Shown one piece after another: positions 1 to 11,739 of a stretch of DNA of 64,000 nucleotides. The stretch's first letter is position 1. Every line of letters begins with the position of its first letter. Below the pieces are notes generated by a model. It had not been told where the DNA came from, searched no databases, and saw nothing but the letters and a program-made list of their open reading frames with translations. The stretch covers positions 57,797,554 through 57,861,553 of the forward strand of contig OX485803.1 in assembly GCA_950295325.1 (NCBI GenBank). Direction: 5' to 3'. The translations under genes were made by a program, and so were the position numbers. The DNA comes from Polytrichum commune (lineage: Eukaryota; Streptophyta; Polytrichopsida; Polytrichales; Polytrichaceae).

Positions 1-983
1 TCAAATTCTATGTCCGAGATGATGGTTGGCCAGTTATGCAATACAAAGTGCTAAGCACGCATGGGGAGTGGTTGCCCAAAGACGGTGTGAAGATGTGGAA
101 ATCAAATATAAAAGGGGAGCCATGTATTCCATCCGGGGACCCCTTTCCTGCACCACCGCGAGGTATGGCCAAGCTGGAGGAGGTTCTTGTGGGATTGCAA
201 GGGTTCATTGACTATTGGCAATCAATATGTGACCATGACACGACAGGAGCATATATGGGTTCACACATGCATATTTTGCAACATTGGATAGGGGTGAAGG
301 AAGCATTAGATGCACCCCTCAGAAACGTATACACTGTTGGGCTGCCATTATGCGAGGGATTCTGGCCACGAAGTAGAGTCGAAGCAGATGCACATCCCTT
401 CTTGCAGAACGGAGAGCTTCGGGAAGAGCACCAACCGGACGACCATTATGTTGGTCCAGCAAACCTTCGTCCTGCAACAGCTTTCCGCATCGCAAAGAAT
501 GTGCATGAGGGGCATATGCTAATATTGCGTCCCCAAGAACAAGATATAGGTAGACCCATTTGGGTATGCCGGGTTGTGTCTGTACCGAACTTGGCGGTCA
601 CGGGAGATCATCCACGTCAAATGCTTGTACAGTGGTTCACTCCCACTTCAACCGCGAGGGACCTTTCAAAGAAATGGAATGGTTGGGACTCAAACCCAAA
701 CTTCAAGTGGAAACGAGATTTGAAATACTCCGTTTCCGACTGGCAGCCGATCGATTGCATTTTGGCAGCCTGGCCTCTGCCAGCACAGGAAGATGTGGAG
801 CCATTAAAGGTTACTATCCCAGCAGAGAAAATTGGTTTTGCCAAAGATAATCTTCGACGGTGTTCAACAGCCGAGCGTGGGAACAGGGAGGGTGGGTGGG
901 ACGACGAGGAGTCTAGTGGGCAACGAGGGGGCCGTGGACATGGAGGTGGTAGACCTAAATCTGGGGGACGCGCATCCCGGTGA
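1..983 (+). CDS. Hypothetical protein, 5' end outside the window
   Basis: The frame is open from base 3 to a TGA at 981-983, so the gene starts left of the window; the first ATG inside is at 36, giving 315 residues. Codon use looks coding throughout. I recognise no domain. The centre is rich in Trp and Pro (for example PIWVCRVV, then MLVQWFTP, then DWQPIDCILAAW). The last 35 or so residues are a Gly/Arg-rich, RGG-like tail, a type often seen in RNA-binding proteins. A WQPID motif also occurs in the ORF carried by the hAT-like element at 44247-45563, so this may be transposon-derived or a member of a repeated family. That link is inferred from one short motif. Function unknown. Confidence 0.5.
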   Translation, partial: KFYVRDDGWPVMQYKVLSTHGEWLPKDGVKMWKSNIKGEPCIPSGDPFPAPPRGMAKLEEVLVGLQGFIDYWQSICDHDTTGAYMGSHMHILQHWIGVKEALDAPLRNVYTVGLPLCEGFWPRSRVEADAHPFLQNGELREEHQPDDHYVGPANLRPATAFRIAKNVHEGHMLILRPQEQDIGRPIWVCRVVSVPNLAVTGDHPRQMLVQWFTPTSTARDLSKKWNGWDSNPNFKWKRDLKYSVSDWQPIDCILAAWPLPAQEDVEPLKVTIPAEKIGFAKDNLRRCSTAERGNREGGWDDEESSGQRGGRGHGGGRPKSGGRASR

Positions 984-2205
984 TCAAAGACACTGGAATT
1001 GAAGGTGATACGGGATTAGATGAGCCAGTGTCAAGACCCTAGTGATCTGCGGTAGGTGATAGGGCAGTACGTTTGGAACCAAACATCTCATTTTTTTGTC
1101 GATACGACCTTAATTGCTATATGTGCAAATTTCAACCAATGTCATATCATCATGCATGGTGTGGTCCCATTAATGTATGGATTTTCAGACCTCAATGTAG
1201 GGACCCTAAACCCTAACTTCCCCGCAATTTCAAACATGTGCGGTGGGACACTGTACGTATGTGCTGTGAAAATTCGTACGCAGGCAACTATTTATGAATA
1301 TCACGAATATCGTGTGTAAGTGGTGTACATTGGCGAACGTTATGGCCCAGCCATGTGCCATGGTTCCCATAGAAGTTCCCCAATCTCGTCCATACTCCTC
1401 GTATTGACGTTCCCAATTGAGTGCCCCCCCCCCCTGTTCCTACGTTCCCATACACACGCACATAATCTTTGGCAAGTTCCCATGCACGTTCCCATTCACG
1501 TTCCCACATAGAATTTTGGTCAAAATGTACATGTTTTGCAATTTTGGGACTCCCAAAAGTCCCATAATGTTTAATATGATGTTCATTGCTAACCAAGATC
1601 GACCTGTATTACCATGAAGCCATGTCCCAAGAGCCTTGTCAAGGATATCCCCTTGGAGCATATTATGAACTGTCAAATGCGGAGGAAGATTGATGGTGGT
1701 TATCCACTTGAATGCCATGTCATGGATCATGACATAAAATTACACCATGTAAGAATCATGCCTTTAACAAAGCATAATGTATTGAAGGTTTTGTGTTGTG
1801 GATTCCATGTCAATGGATCCCAAAAGTAACAAAAAAATATATCAGAAGAAATTCAATATGTGGTTGTAATAGAGAGCCCACCTTGTAATAAAAGAGAAGT
1901 GTAATGCAATAAAATTTATAAATTCAAGAAGCAACCTTCTTCAAGGGAAAATTCCATTTTTGTAATACTTTGCAAATATAAGTTTGCACTTGAGCCATGT
2001 GTTCACAAAATTCTTTGTTCTTTGTCATGAAGTGGATTCCTTTTTAAAATAATTTTTTTAGGTCTTTTTAGCATGGACGGTGCATAATAATGATGATCAA
2101 AGGGCCAAATTAAAGCACACTCAATTCAACAAAGAATGTTCCTTGCTACTAACAGTGTAAGTAGAGGTGTAGTAAATCATTCCTTAATTATTGGTGCCTG
2201 AGCAT
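984..2205. other. Intergenic, no gene seen
   Basis: AT-rich sequence with only short unconvincing ORFs. It includes the GTTCCCA-rich cluster at 1362-1507 and a poly-C tract near 1425. Confidence 0.5.
1362..1507. repeat. Cluster of about eight GTTCCCA-like heptamers
   Basis: Copies of GTTCCCA or near matches, often as CGTTCCCA, lie near 1362, 1374, 1409, 1435, 1444, 1476, 1487 and 1498. Spacing is irregular, so this is not a simple tandem repeat. It is either a decayed minisatellite or a cluster of binding sites. Confidence 0.5.
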
Positions 2206-2551
2206 GGGGTGGACTCTTCATACCACGTACAAGCTAATGTTAGTGTAAAGTGGGGTATTGTTAGAGGCATTAGCGTACATACTATACATTGTTTTTCCTC
2301 TAATGTGTATAATTAGAAGAATTTTAAGAATTTTAATCAAATTAGATAGATATACCATAGGGTCCCTTAAGGATTAGAGAAAAAATGACAATTAATGTGC
2401 TATTTTCATCCAATTCATGCTTTTCATCCAATTTGTGCTAATCATTTAAATGACGTCAAATTATTTTTGAGTTACATCATGTTGGTGAAAAATTGTTTAG
2501 TGAAATGGGAAGGTGGAAGTGGGTTTAGGTTTCCAATGAAGAGTCCACCCC
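2206..2551. mobile_element. MITE-like element, family C (346 bp)
   Basis: The ends are a perfect 16-bp inverted repeat: GGGGTGGACTCTTCAT at 2206-2221 and its complement at 2536-2551. TTGGTACCT follows the right end, and a one-mismatch copy (TTGGTGCCT) lies six bases outside the left end, a possible 9-bp target duplication with an imprecise left border. There is no coding capacity. A longer related copy lies at 8610-9341 in the opposite orientation. The superfamily is not determined; a 9-bp duplication would fit Mutator-like elements. Confidence 0.65.
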
Positions 2552-3886
2552 TTGGTACCTAACAAGGTTTATGGCTTTAATTAAGCGTTTAAGGTTAAGG
2601 CATCTATAAGTTATGAAATAAGAGAGTTTGCATATGTTTAGAGGAGTAATAATGGGGATTTTCTTTTATTTGTGAAGAGAAATAATTCTAAGGAGAATAC
2701 AATTATTTATATAAAAAATTCACAACTGTGGAAATTGCTACAAATTGCGAAGTGTAAATGTTTTGGGTTACACATAGTGGATCTATATGTTAACCCATAA
2801 CTCCTCATAATAATTTTACGCCTTGGCTATTATAATTGTTAAAACTCTTATGAGGGTAATAAATCACAAGCCACCACTACAAAAACTTTAACTTTCTTCA
2901 CCTAAAAAATATTGATCTCATCTAGGTCAGCATTACATGATCCTAGTGCACAATTAAATGGACATGATCAACTATGGATGCCTCAACCTTACATGCCATG
3001 TTCCCGCGTAAGCATGCAACAACGCCCTGGGCTCAAAGCCTCTGCACAATGGCAAACCCCAACAGTTGCATATCACCAATCAACCCCCAACCCACCAACC
3101 ACCCCCATTGAATCCACTATTGACTAGATTCCATACATGCATGTAGCTTAGGTCAAAATATTTCATTATTCCCACTTGATATGACAACCATCATTTGCAT
3201 TACATTCACAATAGAAGAAAACTTATCCTTCGCAACCATCTTTTGCAACTTGGCCATTACAACTTATGGCGAGAAAATGCATAAATAAATCATTTTGGTT
3301 GTCAACCGGAAGTTTTTGATTGCAGTTTTGGACAATTGACAACCACAAACCTCAATGTTGACAACTAGAATTTATTTATGCATCTTCTTGCCATCAGGTG
3401 AGTACTATGCCTATGCAAGACGTTCAACTGTCATGCAGAAAGATGAGTAAAAACTGATATCAAGTACATGCATCATTACAAGCTCTTCATTGTGAAGATG
3501 AAGTTCTATAATATACCATTATTTATATGACCAGCAAAAACCTCGGCGATTCCACAAACAATTGAGCACTAAGTTATATGCTGTCATATTGGCATGAAAT
3601 ATGGAAAGCAATATATTATATTTGATACACTTCTTCCAGGCTTGATCAGATACATTTGACAATGAAAGAAGATGTGAAGGGTTTGCACTAACTCCGCAAC
3701 AAATGATATCTTCACATTTGTCTAAAAACTCTTCCACTCTTGCTAGCTTATGCCTTACAATTCCACATTGATGTTATGTACAGTTTTCACATTTTGTATA
3801 GCTACACACAGACAATCACCAAATTACAAAAACTTAGTGTCTCATAGAATTGTTCCTTCAGCCCCCTGCAAAATGAAATTTAAGTT
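2552..3886. other. Intergenic, 3' side of the dehydrogenase gene
   Basis: No convincing gene. It holds a foldback at 3266-3394 and presumably the 3' UTR of the minus-strand gene ending at 3887. Confidence 0.45.
3266..3394. repeat. Foldback, hairpin-forming 129-nt segment
   Basis: The left arm, around ATGCATAAATAAAT, pairs with a right arm at about 3368-3394; GTTGTCAAC-type segments further in can pair too. Arms are about 40 nt with mismatches around a loop of roughly 50 nt. The geometry suits either a miRNA precursor or a tiny foldback transposon. Sequence alone does not decide. Confidence 0.45.
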
Positions 3887-6800
3887 CTATGCCCGCATTT
3901 TTGAGCCCACAAAATCTTCACAGTACTTCATAACCTTCGCACCAAGCTCATCGCTACTTGCATCTCTGCTGGGCTCAATTACTTTGCAGTCCGAAAAATA
4001 TTTTCCTGACACACCTTTTAGGTCTGGACTGGTGATGACGTAGCAAAGATTTGCTGCGCCCTACACATCAAAGCAACCATCAAAATCCACTACATCAGTT
4101 ACTCATGATTAAAATAGAAACTGTCCTAGCTATATATAGGAAGTAAGAGCTGACTTAGTTGCATGCCCAATCACTCAATGCAATATTCATCCTCTACTAC
4201 AGCACACTTTATTACAAGCCAATTCACCCATAACACACATTATACTTATTCACAGTGATTTCACCATCAGGCAGTAAAATTCATCAAGTTAGCTATATGT
4301 GAGTGAGATATTTGCTATGTTACATTCAAATCTGAATCATCCATCAATCACACACTACCTCCCATAATTTTAATTTTGTTAAGTTTATTCAGAAATTTTG
4401 AATTTACCTGTTCAGGAGACTTGATGAAAGGCTTTGAAACCTCATATCCAACATCTGCATACACAGACAACCCACACGCACACAGGAACGGATCATTACC
4501 TAAATACAAAACTGAAGATGCAAATGCATGCAAACATACATACTTCAGAGTTGAGAGCTTGAATATCTTGATGATTGGCAAAAAGGTCCAACATATCCAA
4601 GTTATTTGACACCAGTAATAATGAACTTAGAGATATTAAATTGCGAGTAGAGAAAGGATTTAATGTGCATTGTAGAATATGATTCATACCAGTAACACCT
4701 CTGTTGAAAAAGTTCCTCCCAAGCTCTGTCTTCACAGCTCCCGGGTGAGCTGCATTCGCAGTCACATTCACTCCTTCCCTCTGCACAGAAGGTTTTGCTT
4801 AATGAAGACGAGAGGATGTAAAGTGAGAGAGAGAGATGATTCCAACTGTACTTTGACAAGAATGAGGGATGCTTCATCCTTCATCATAGATTTAGACTCA
4901 TATGTAAACCTGGGACATGTTTACGGACTGAAAAATACCTTAAGTTGCTGCCCAATCATCCTTGCAAGAAGAATATCACCAACTTTCGATTGTCCGTACG
5001 CTTGGTATGATTCATAACTATTGCACACAATTTCCAAATAATTAGCACCAGGAGACACAAATAAGGACAACAACAGAATGAGTGAACCTAGAATAGAATG
5101 TATATTGACGAAAGGGTCAAGTCGTATATACCCATCCAACCCATCCACCGGCCAGGGAACTAAACAAAAGGTGATGTCTTGAATTTTGATCATTAACACC
5201 ACCCATTCTTGGGGAAATGCCTCCATGTCCAACCAATTTTTCTTTGGCTATTACTTGAATAAGCATCGATGAGGAAACATATGTCATCACGGTCACCAGT
5301 CCTCATTGATACACATATTGGTCAAGAGAATATTGCGACCTAGAGTTGTGGGCGATGATATCGTTGGAACTTTGGACCGGCACCCATTGATTTCCACCCC
5401 TTCTTGGGTCCCATTTATGTGGTACTCCAAAAAGACCTGTCCAACCTTACCGTTTTTTTGACCCGCCGGTTCATTAAGAGAGTGGACAGGTACCTTGATG
5501 GGTACATGGGACTTGACCGTAATACGTGCCAAAGTGACTTGTGGGAGTCAACACAAAATCAAACCCTTTTTAATGGCCTTACCCGTCTGAATTGGTCATG
5601 GTCAATGTGTCAAAATCCACACCGCCTGGATAGGTAACTCGGTGAGCTTCCGAGCCTGTGAACATAATGCGCCCCTCAATGCCACTTTCTTTCGCAGTGT
5701 TCTTCAATTTGTCCATGAGCAACATTGTCAAAAGGTAATGGCCTGCAACCAAAAACTTGAGATTAGCAAACACGGTCAACAGAAATAGATTACAGGCAGG
5801 ATGACGTTAAGGAGGGATCTTAAGGACTTGCATACTACTCATGATCTAAAGAATCTATTGCACAACACAAATTGATAGTTCATTTCAAAGGCTGTTCAAC
5901 ATACCAAGAACGTGTGTAGCCCACATGATTTCGACACCGTCATCGGATTTTTTGAACTCTTTTGAAAACAATCCGGCATTGTTTCTGTCCCAATGACACC
6001 AAGGAGCAGTATTAGAAGGGTCAGCATGTCATGGAAAACGTTATAGACATTGGTTTCAGGTCAGAAGAGCATGCAGCTTTATATGGAGTAAGCCTGTTCA
6101 GTAATATGGACTTGGCATTTGATGTGATGAGAACGGCTACTCCCGGTAGCAGATCAAATCGCAATACATAGCCAAAGATTGAACTGGTCAAGTCATGAAA
6201 TCATCCAAAAATCATCCTGGACCAATGATTGTCAAATACGATTCTCCTGTCAGCATATACAAATATATGAAAGATAGAATGGACGGCAGGAAATCGAAGG
6301 TCAATGTTCAGGGGGATAATAAGCCTGCTCTAAAGCAGTGGAAGTCTACCACATCAGCGACAGCGGTACGAAAATCGTCTCATTCATCTCTTACTAGAGT
6401 GATATACCCGGAGCCCTCCATTTGTAGAGAGAAAACAGAGGGCCGGCTCTATGTACTGTTATTTGATGAGTCGACACATAAGGTTTATTAAGGTTTTGTT
6501 TCATATTTTCGCCCTGAGTCGTGAGTGGAATAACCCAAAATGAGCATCTGATGACCACGAGCTTGGGAAGCTTACACAAGGATGTTAAGAGGCAACTTCT
6601 TCTCCTTGTATGACTCCGAAAACTGGCGAACCGAGTTTAAATTGGCAAGATCGAGGGGCATAACCTCCACACGCGCCGTCGGGGTCTCGGAAATGATGAG
6701 GGTCTTCACATCCTGCAGCACGTCCGTTTTCCGAGCTGCGAGAATTACGTGTGCACCGCGCTTTGCCAACACTCTTGCGGTTTCTTTCCCAAGCCCCGAT

Positions 6801-7333
6801 GACGCACCTGCAGGCATGGCCATTCATCCTGCCACTTAGCCCGCCATAGCCAGGAGCAAAGCAAAACTCACCACGGACTTGCACGAAATTACGGTCCCAC
6901 TTACGAGTAGATGTGTTGGATATTCCTGCGCTATGTTAAGTAATTTCAAATAAGGTTTGATATTTACTTCGGAATACTTCAGAATTTCATTTGCATTCTC
7001 CAATCCAATGGTCAGCTAACCACTCTTCTCTTCTCCTACGTAAATTCCATCACGAAGAGGTTATGCCCTCCACCCAAAAATTTGAAAAAAATTTGGGTGA
7101 TAAAATGAGGATTTCAAGACCACTAAGAACAATTTCGCATACTAGCTACTAGCCCTAACTGGCTGTCCATGTCCCATTTCAATCCATGCACACTCAAGGG
7201 CAAGCTTACCAGTGACAATGGCAGTGTGATTATCGAGGTTAATCCCTTTGGTAACCTCATCAGCTGTGAGGCTGGAGCCTAAACCCAGGGCATTCAAGTT
7301 GCCCCTAAACAAGGTTCCAATCGACTGCCCCAT
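3887..7333 (-). CDS. Short-chain dehydrogenase/reductase, TIC32-like, 8 exons
   Basis: Minus-strand exons are 7333-7210, 6807-6576, 5984-5905, 5742-5583, 5017-4939, 4780-4690, 4454-4408 and 4060-3887. All junctions are GT-AG and all phases agree, giving 987 nt and 328 residues plus TAG. The product is a classical Rossmann-fold NAD(P)H oxidoreductase: TGASSGLG cofactor loop at 41-48, NNAG at 120-123, S176 in the TGSEAHR segment, and YGQSK at 206-210 (catalytic Tyr206, Lys210). The tail segments AHPGAVKTELGR and GVSGKYFSD match the plant TIC32/retinol-dehydrogenase-like group in order and length. The start is the first Met, followed by a typical DEVT-G-AIVTG lead-in. No clear transit peptide or membrane segment is seen, so membership of the chloroplast import machinery is not established. 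Oddity: the usual catalytic Asn before the LGH motif is His143. Substrate unknown. Confidence 0.93.
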
Positions 7334-8609
7334 GGTTAATTCCTACACAAATTTCCCAACCTCAACCTGCAACAAAAGTCTCGACACACATAACAACCCA
7401 CGATTAGTCTCGAAACATGGCGAGGCAGAAAACAAAAAAAAAACGTACACTAGCAGCAGCTCCTTGAGTCAGAAGCTACCCATCATGATCTTATACTGAA
7501 AATCACAAACACGGGTTTGAAAAAACTACAGCTGAGCCTAACATGCTCCAAACATCAACAACAACAAAAATGTATGTGGGAGCCATGATGATGTTCCTCT
7601 CATCCAATGTGAGAACTCGACAATTGAGGATTTCCACTTTCAATGACGACACTTAGACGAGCAGAATCAAATTACCTGCAACTCCAGGAGCTCTAAATTA
7701 ACCCAAAGAAAACTGTACACAAGTGACGTCTGGGAAGTCGCCCAAAATTCTATACGATTCTCAAGCCGTGCGGAAGATGTTTCCCAGGGATGATGATTGT
7801 TCGGAGAACCCATGCGAGGCATTTGAACGAGATCCGAGCCCTGCGCTTGCATGGGAAAGCCACCGGGGAGAGAGTGAGCGGCGAAGGGTGGCAGCTGCGG
7901 CTGCTTGCCACCTTGTGCTGACGTGGAGACACTGCATGTTCAGATTCCCAAGTCCACGCTGCATGGAAGGAAGGTTTATCAAGTGTAATGGAGTATCAAC
8001 TTTAAGGTTTGTGGGTGTTATTTGGTTCATTATTCATTTTTTCCAACTTCCACCGAATAGATTTACACTACGAATCTCGTGCTACGTTAGCATATTTATG
8101 ATGAAACACATGCAAAAATCGGATTGAAAATCGGACATTCCCTTGTTTAGTTATGGTTATCGGAAGTAGTGCACGTTCGTTGATTTCTGAGTTGGATACA
8201 TGGGTCCTCCCAATTGTGTTCATTGTTGAGTGTAGAGTGGTTGTTAATATTTGAAGGCGTAGTCCATGCTCTTTTGAATGTGTCTTTAATGGTGTTTGCT
8301 CTTTGATCCTCACCGAACCATGTACTGATCAAATATAGGAGTTTGATTAAGGAGAACGAGCCACTTAATTAAGATCCATCTACCTTAACCCTTAACTTCC
8401 TAGAGCATGTTTGTGGTTTCATTAGATCATCTAAAAAAGGAAGCTTTCTAGAGCTCAAATTTTATTGTGTCTAAAAGATAATTTTTAAGATCACATTGAT
8501 ACGGTAGCAATATTTAGTGATTTTCATGGTTTTTTTCAATATAAATTTAGAATCATTAAACTTCAAGAAATTGTGATAAATATATGCAATAACCCTATAA
8601 CCCAAACTT
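7334..8609. other. Intergenic, 5' side of the dehydrogenase gene
   Basis: Contains the presumed promoter and 5' UTR of the minus-strand dehydrogenase. ORFs on both strands at 7723-8130 overlap each other and lack family features, so I do not call them. No TATA assignment is made. Confidence 0.4.
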
Positions 8610-9341
8610 GGGGGGGGGGGCGGCAGACTCTTCGTTGGATGCCTGGGTCAACAATGAAATCAAATCCCCTACATTTGAGAATTTTGTGAAGAACAACAAG
8701 CGTATACGTACTAACAACAAGCAAGAAAACGGACTTGTGTATTTATACTAAGGTTTTCAATTTAGTTTGATAAATACCTCCACTACATACACAAAACTAA
8801 AATCATTAATTAAATAGGCCTTTATTTACTTATAAAACCCAATTTTACTTTACAATGAGAAAGTCATTGAGCATTTAATCATCCATAGCATGTAACTCAA
8901 CGATTGCATCAAACAAAGAAAGACAAGAGCACGATTCCTTAGCCATAATTCATAGAGGAAAAAAACTCTATGGAGCTCATGAGCTTTCTAGGAGCCTCCA
9001 GTTTGTAAAACCTAAAACCCAAATGCAAACCTGAACAAGAATGGACAAGGTAGTCAAAGAGGATTATTACCATATGACAACAATGGATGAAAACACAAAT
9101 TGGATGAAACTATCACATATATTGTCAAAAAAAATCTCTTAACCTTAGGAAGCCCCTTTTGTACATCTACCTTTACTCCATAATACTTAATAACCTTTCA
9201 AAATGTACACACTAGAAGCAGAAGTCAACACAATACTCCTCCCTTATGTATACTATGTACATGAATGCCTCAATTAATACCCCTTCTTACACTCATGTTA
9301 GTTTGTACGTTGTATGAAGAGTCCACACCCCCCCCCCCCCC
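8610..9341. mobile_element. Family C element, longer copy, reverse orientation
   Basis: Ends resemble the element at 2206-2551. Reading in from the right end, the minus strand gives poly-G then GTGTGGACTCTTCATAC; the left end reads poly-G then CAGACTCTTCGTTGG. Similarity to the first copy extends about 35 bp inward (ACGTACAA then a CTAA-TTAGTG-like stretch). Long G/C homopolymers sit at both tips. Borders are approximate and no clear target duplication was found. Confidence 0.5.
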
Positions 9342-10772
9342 ACACATCGATATTTTATTTTTATATTTTAAAACTGGGAAACTTGGCAAGGCCCAATGTC
9401 TTATGGACCGCCATGTCATAACATGAGAGGTCTCCAACCAATACCGGCTCCCGGGGGATTGCAACCCATTTTTGTATTTTAAAAATTTCAATCACAAAAC
9501 CGTTCTCGCCCCACCTGTGACTTGAATGGTGCCAAAGTGTGAAATGTTGAGTATCTTTCCCTTTCCACCATCCATCTTTTGGGGATTTCTTTCTTTCTTT
9601 CTTTCTTCTAAGGGTTTGTTTGGATGCACTTTGTTTGAGAGCACTTGCAAGGGTTTTTGAGAGGTTATTTGAGTGAGCACATGTTGACATTTCTTGTGCA
9701 ACGTATGTCTTATTTTGATAGCGTGCATACGTTGAGGCATAACATAAAAGAATTCCTCTTCATTTTTGTTCAAAGAATTACAATTTCGTAATGCCGAATG
9801 ACAATAAAGAGCCCCAAATGGAACAAGGCCACATGCTTGCAAAATAACCTTGTGTGAATATCAATACATGAAGGTTTCTTATGGAGTTTTGATGGTGTTA
9901 TGTGCATTTTCCTTTGAGAGCTCATGCAAAGGTTTTTGAGAGCTAATTAATTGGAGTGAAGAGTCATTGAGATTTCTTTCTTTATAATTATAAGTTGGTT
10001 GTGATCGTTCTTGATCATATATTGTTTAGTTGATTGAAGACCCAACGATTGTTGGTTGATTGGAAATTTGGAGTGTGAAATATTCCAAAGTAATATGAAT
10101 GATAATTGCATTGTGTCATTGTAAGACTCCATACATTTTCTATTGGGAGCTTGTGCAAAGGTTTTTGAGGGATGATTGAAGTGAACATGCAATATGCTTA
10201 TGGTGTTGCATGGAGTGTGAATTGAATCTATTTGCAATGAGGTTGCACAACATTGTGCAAAGTCTTATTGAGTAAGTACACAAAGCATTACATGAGTCAC
10301 AATCGATTCTTACTATGAAAGTTGTATGTGAATTGGGTAGTTGGCAAGAAGAAGTAGAGGTTGGACAATCTTGGTCACTTTCAAACTTGTAGCAAGAAAT
10401 CACCCCGAGGTGGCAACTCAAACAAATAATTACAGGGGGCTCATCCAATACTTTCACAAAGGCATAGATTATGTACACATAAGATTCGTTAATGTGATAT
10501 TGATTTGGGAACACCCAAGGCGTGTGCCATTGATCAAATGTTTTTGTGAAGGCGAAGTGGAACTTCCTTGATTTTGGTTGCGTAGTTGAAATCTTTACGC
10601 TTCCGTCCAAAATTGCCTAGAATTTGGGCAGACACATCGGCAACAATCGTTCCATTCGCGATAGAGTCTTTTTTGCGATGCCAAATTTGACTGATGGTTC
10701 GTGTTGTACACTTGAAGTGGTTGGCGGCTCTAGATATCAATCCATATCGAGGTTTTCCTCTATTGCTACAGG
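9342..10772. other. Intergenic with imperfect repeats, no gene
   Basis: Three related segments, each with TTGAGAGC-type sequence then GCAAAGGTTTTTGAGAG-type sequence, lie near 9637, 9908 and 10142. They suggest a decayed tandem repeat of about 235-270 bp. ORFs across it (up to 156 codons) are low in coding character and not called. Confidence 0.4.
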
Positions 10773-11059
10773 CTCGGGGGGTTCACTCCCTCTTATATTT
10801 TGCATACACGTGTGTTCGGGACCTATTTATTGGGGGGGGGTATTTACCTTGCAGAAAAGATCATAAGGTGATGGTATTTTACATGTAAAAAGCCTAAAAA
10901 TATTATATGTGATGGTATTTTACATGTAAACATGTTTCACTATTTTTAAATCCCCTATTTTACATGTACATTTTTTACAAAATTTATCTACAATGAATAT
11001 ATTGGACCCTATTTTTTATCGCACGTTGTTCTACGATATTCGCCAGTGAACCCCCCAAG
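10773..11059. mobile_element. hAT-like MITE, family B (287 bp)
   Basis: Termini are CTCGGGGGGTTCACT and the complement of CTTGGGGGGTTCACT, 15-bp TIRs with one difference. They are flanked by a perfect 8-bp target duplication, GCTACAGG (10765-10772 and 11060-11067). Subterminal sequences on both sides match the 1.3-kb element at 44247-45563. The 8-bp duplication is the hAT signature. Non-coding. Confidence 0.85.
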
Positions 11060-11739
11060 GCTACAGGCCACCAAGAAATCAAGCGTTGCCCAACATTGCA
11101 AATTGCTTAAGTTGCACATTTTCTAGCTACTGGCTTGGGATTCACCTGGTTGCATAAACAATCCTACATGATTTAAAGTGATGTTTATAGGCTTGATCCA
11201 CCAAACTATACATTTAATGGTAGCTATAGCATGTTTTCATTCATTGCAAATCATGATGAAACGAGATTTAATTAAAGAAATAATGATTGATGCTTCACAA
11301 TACTATTTGCACTTAAAAATACCAGTTACATGATTATTTGCCGAGCCAAAAAACTCTCATGACAAAATAGAAACAAACTAGTCAGTCCTAATGGCCAAAT
11401 GACTAGACATAGTCACATGCAATCCTTAAATTCCCTTAGAACCATCCTTGAGGAGTGAAAAGAAGGAAGAAGGGAAACCCAACATGTTTTTAAGTCTCAA
11501 TGCCATTAATAGACCTTCATTGTGATGAAAATTTGACACAAAACACTACCTATCTCAATTCTCATGGAGACTAATGTCGTGGGTTTGTTTTGTTGTTTTA
11601 ATTTGTAGCAAAAATTCAAAGTACAATCACCTATACCACTAACACCTGATCTCCTCCACAAGAAACGCATGCCACGCCCAACATGCAATAGTCACCAACA
11701 AATAATTACAAATCAACATGCAACCCCATCAAACACATA
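11060..11739. other. Intergenic, nothing recognised
   Basis: AT-rich sequence between two mobile elements, with no ORF of interest. Confidence 0.5.

Noticed and set aside
4455-4689. An extra exon between the sixth and seventh exons of the dehydrogenase gene
   Set aside because: The exons ending at 4690 and starting at 4454 join in phase and give continuous family sequence without it.
7723-8127. 134-codon ORF upstream of the dehydrogenase
   Set aside because: It overlaps opposite-strand ORFs of similar length, has no family features, and lies where the promoter and 5' UTR are expected.
10140-10610. 156-codon minus-strand ORF
   Set aside because: Cys/His/Ser-rich and low in coding character, lying across imperfect repeats; no domain recognised.
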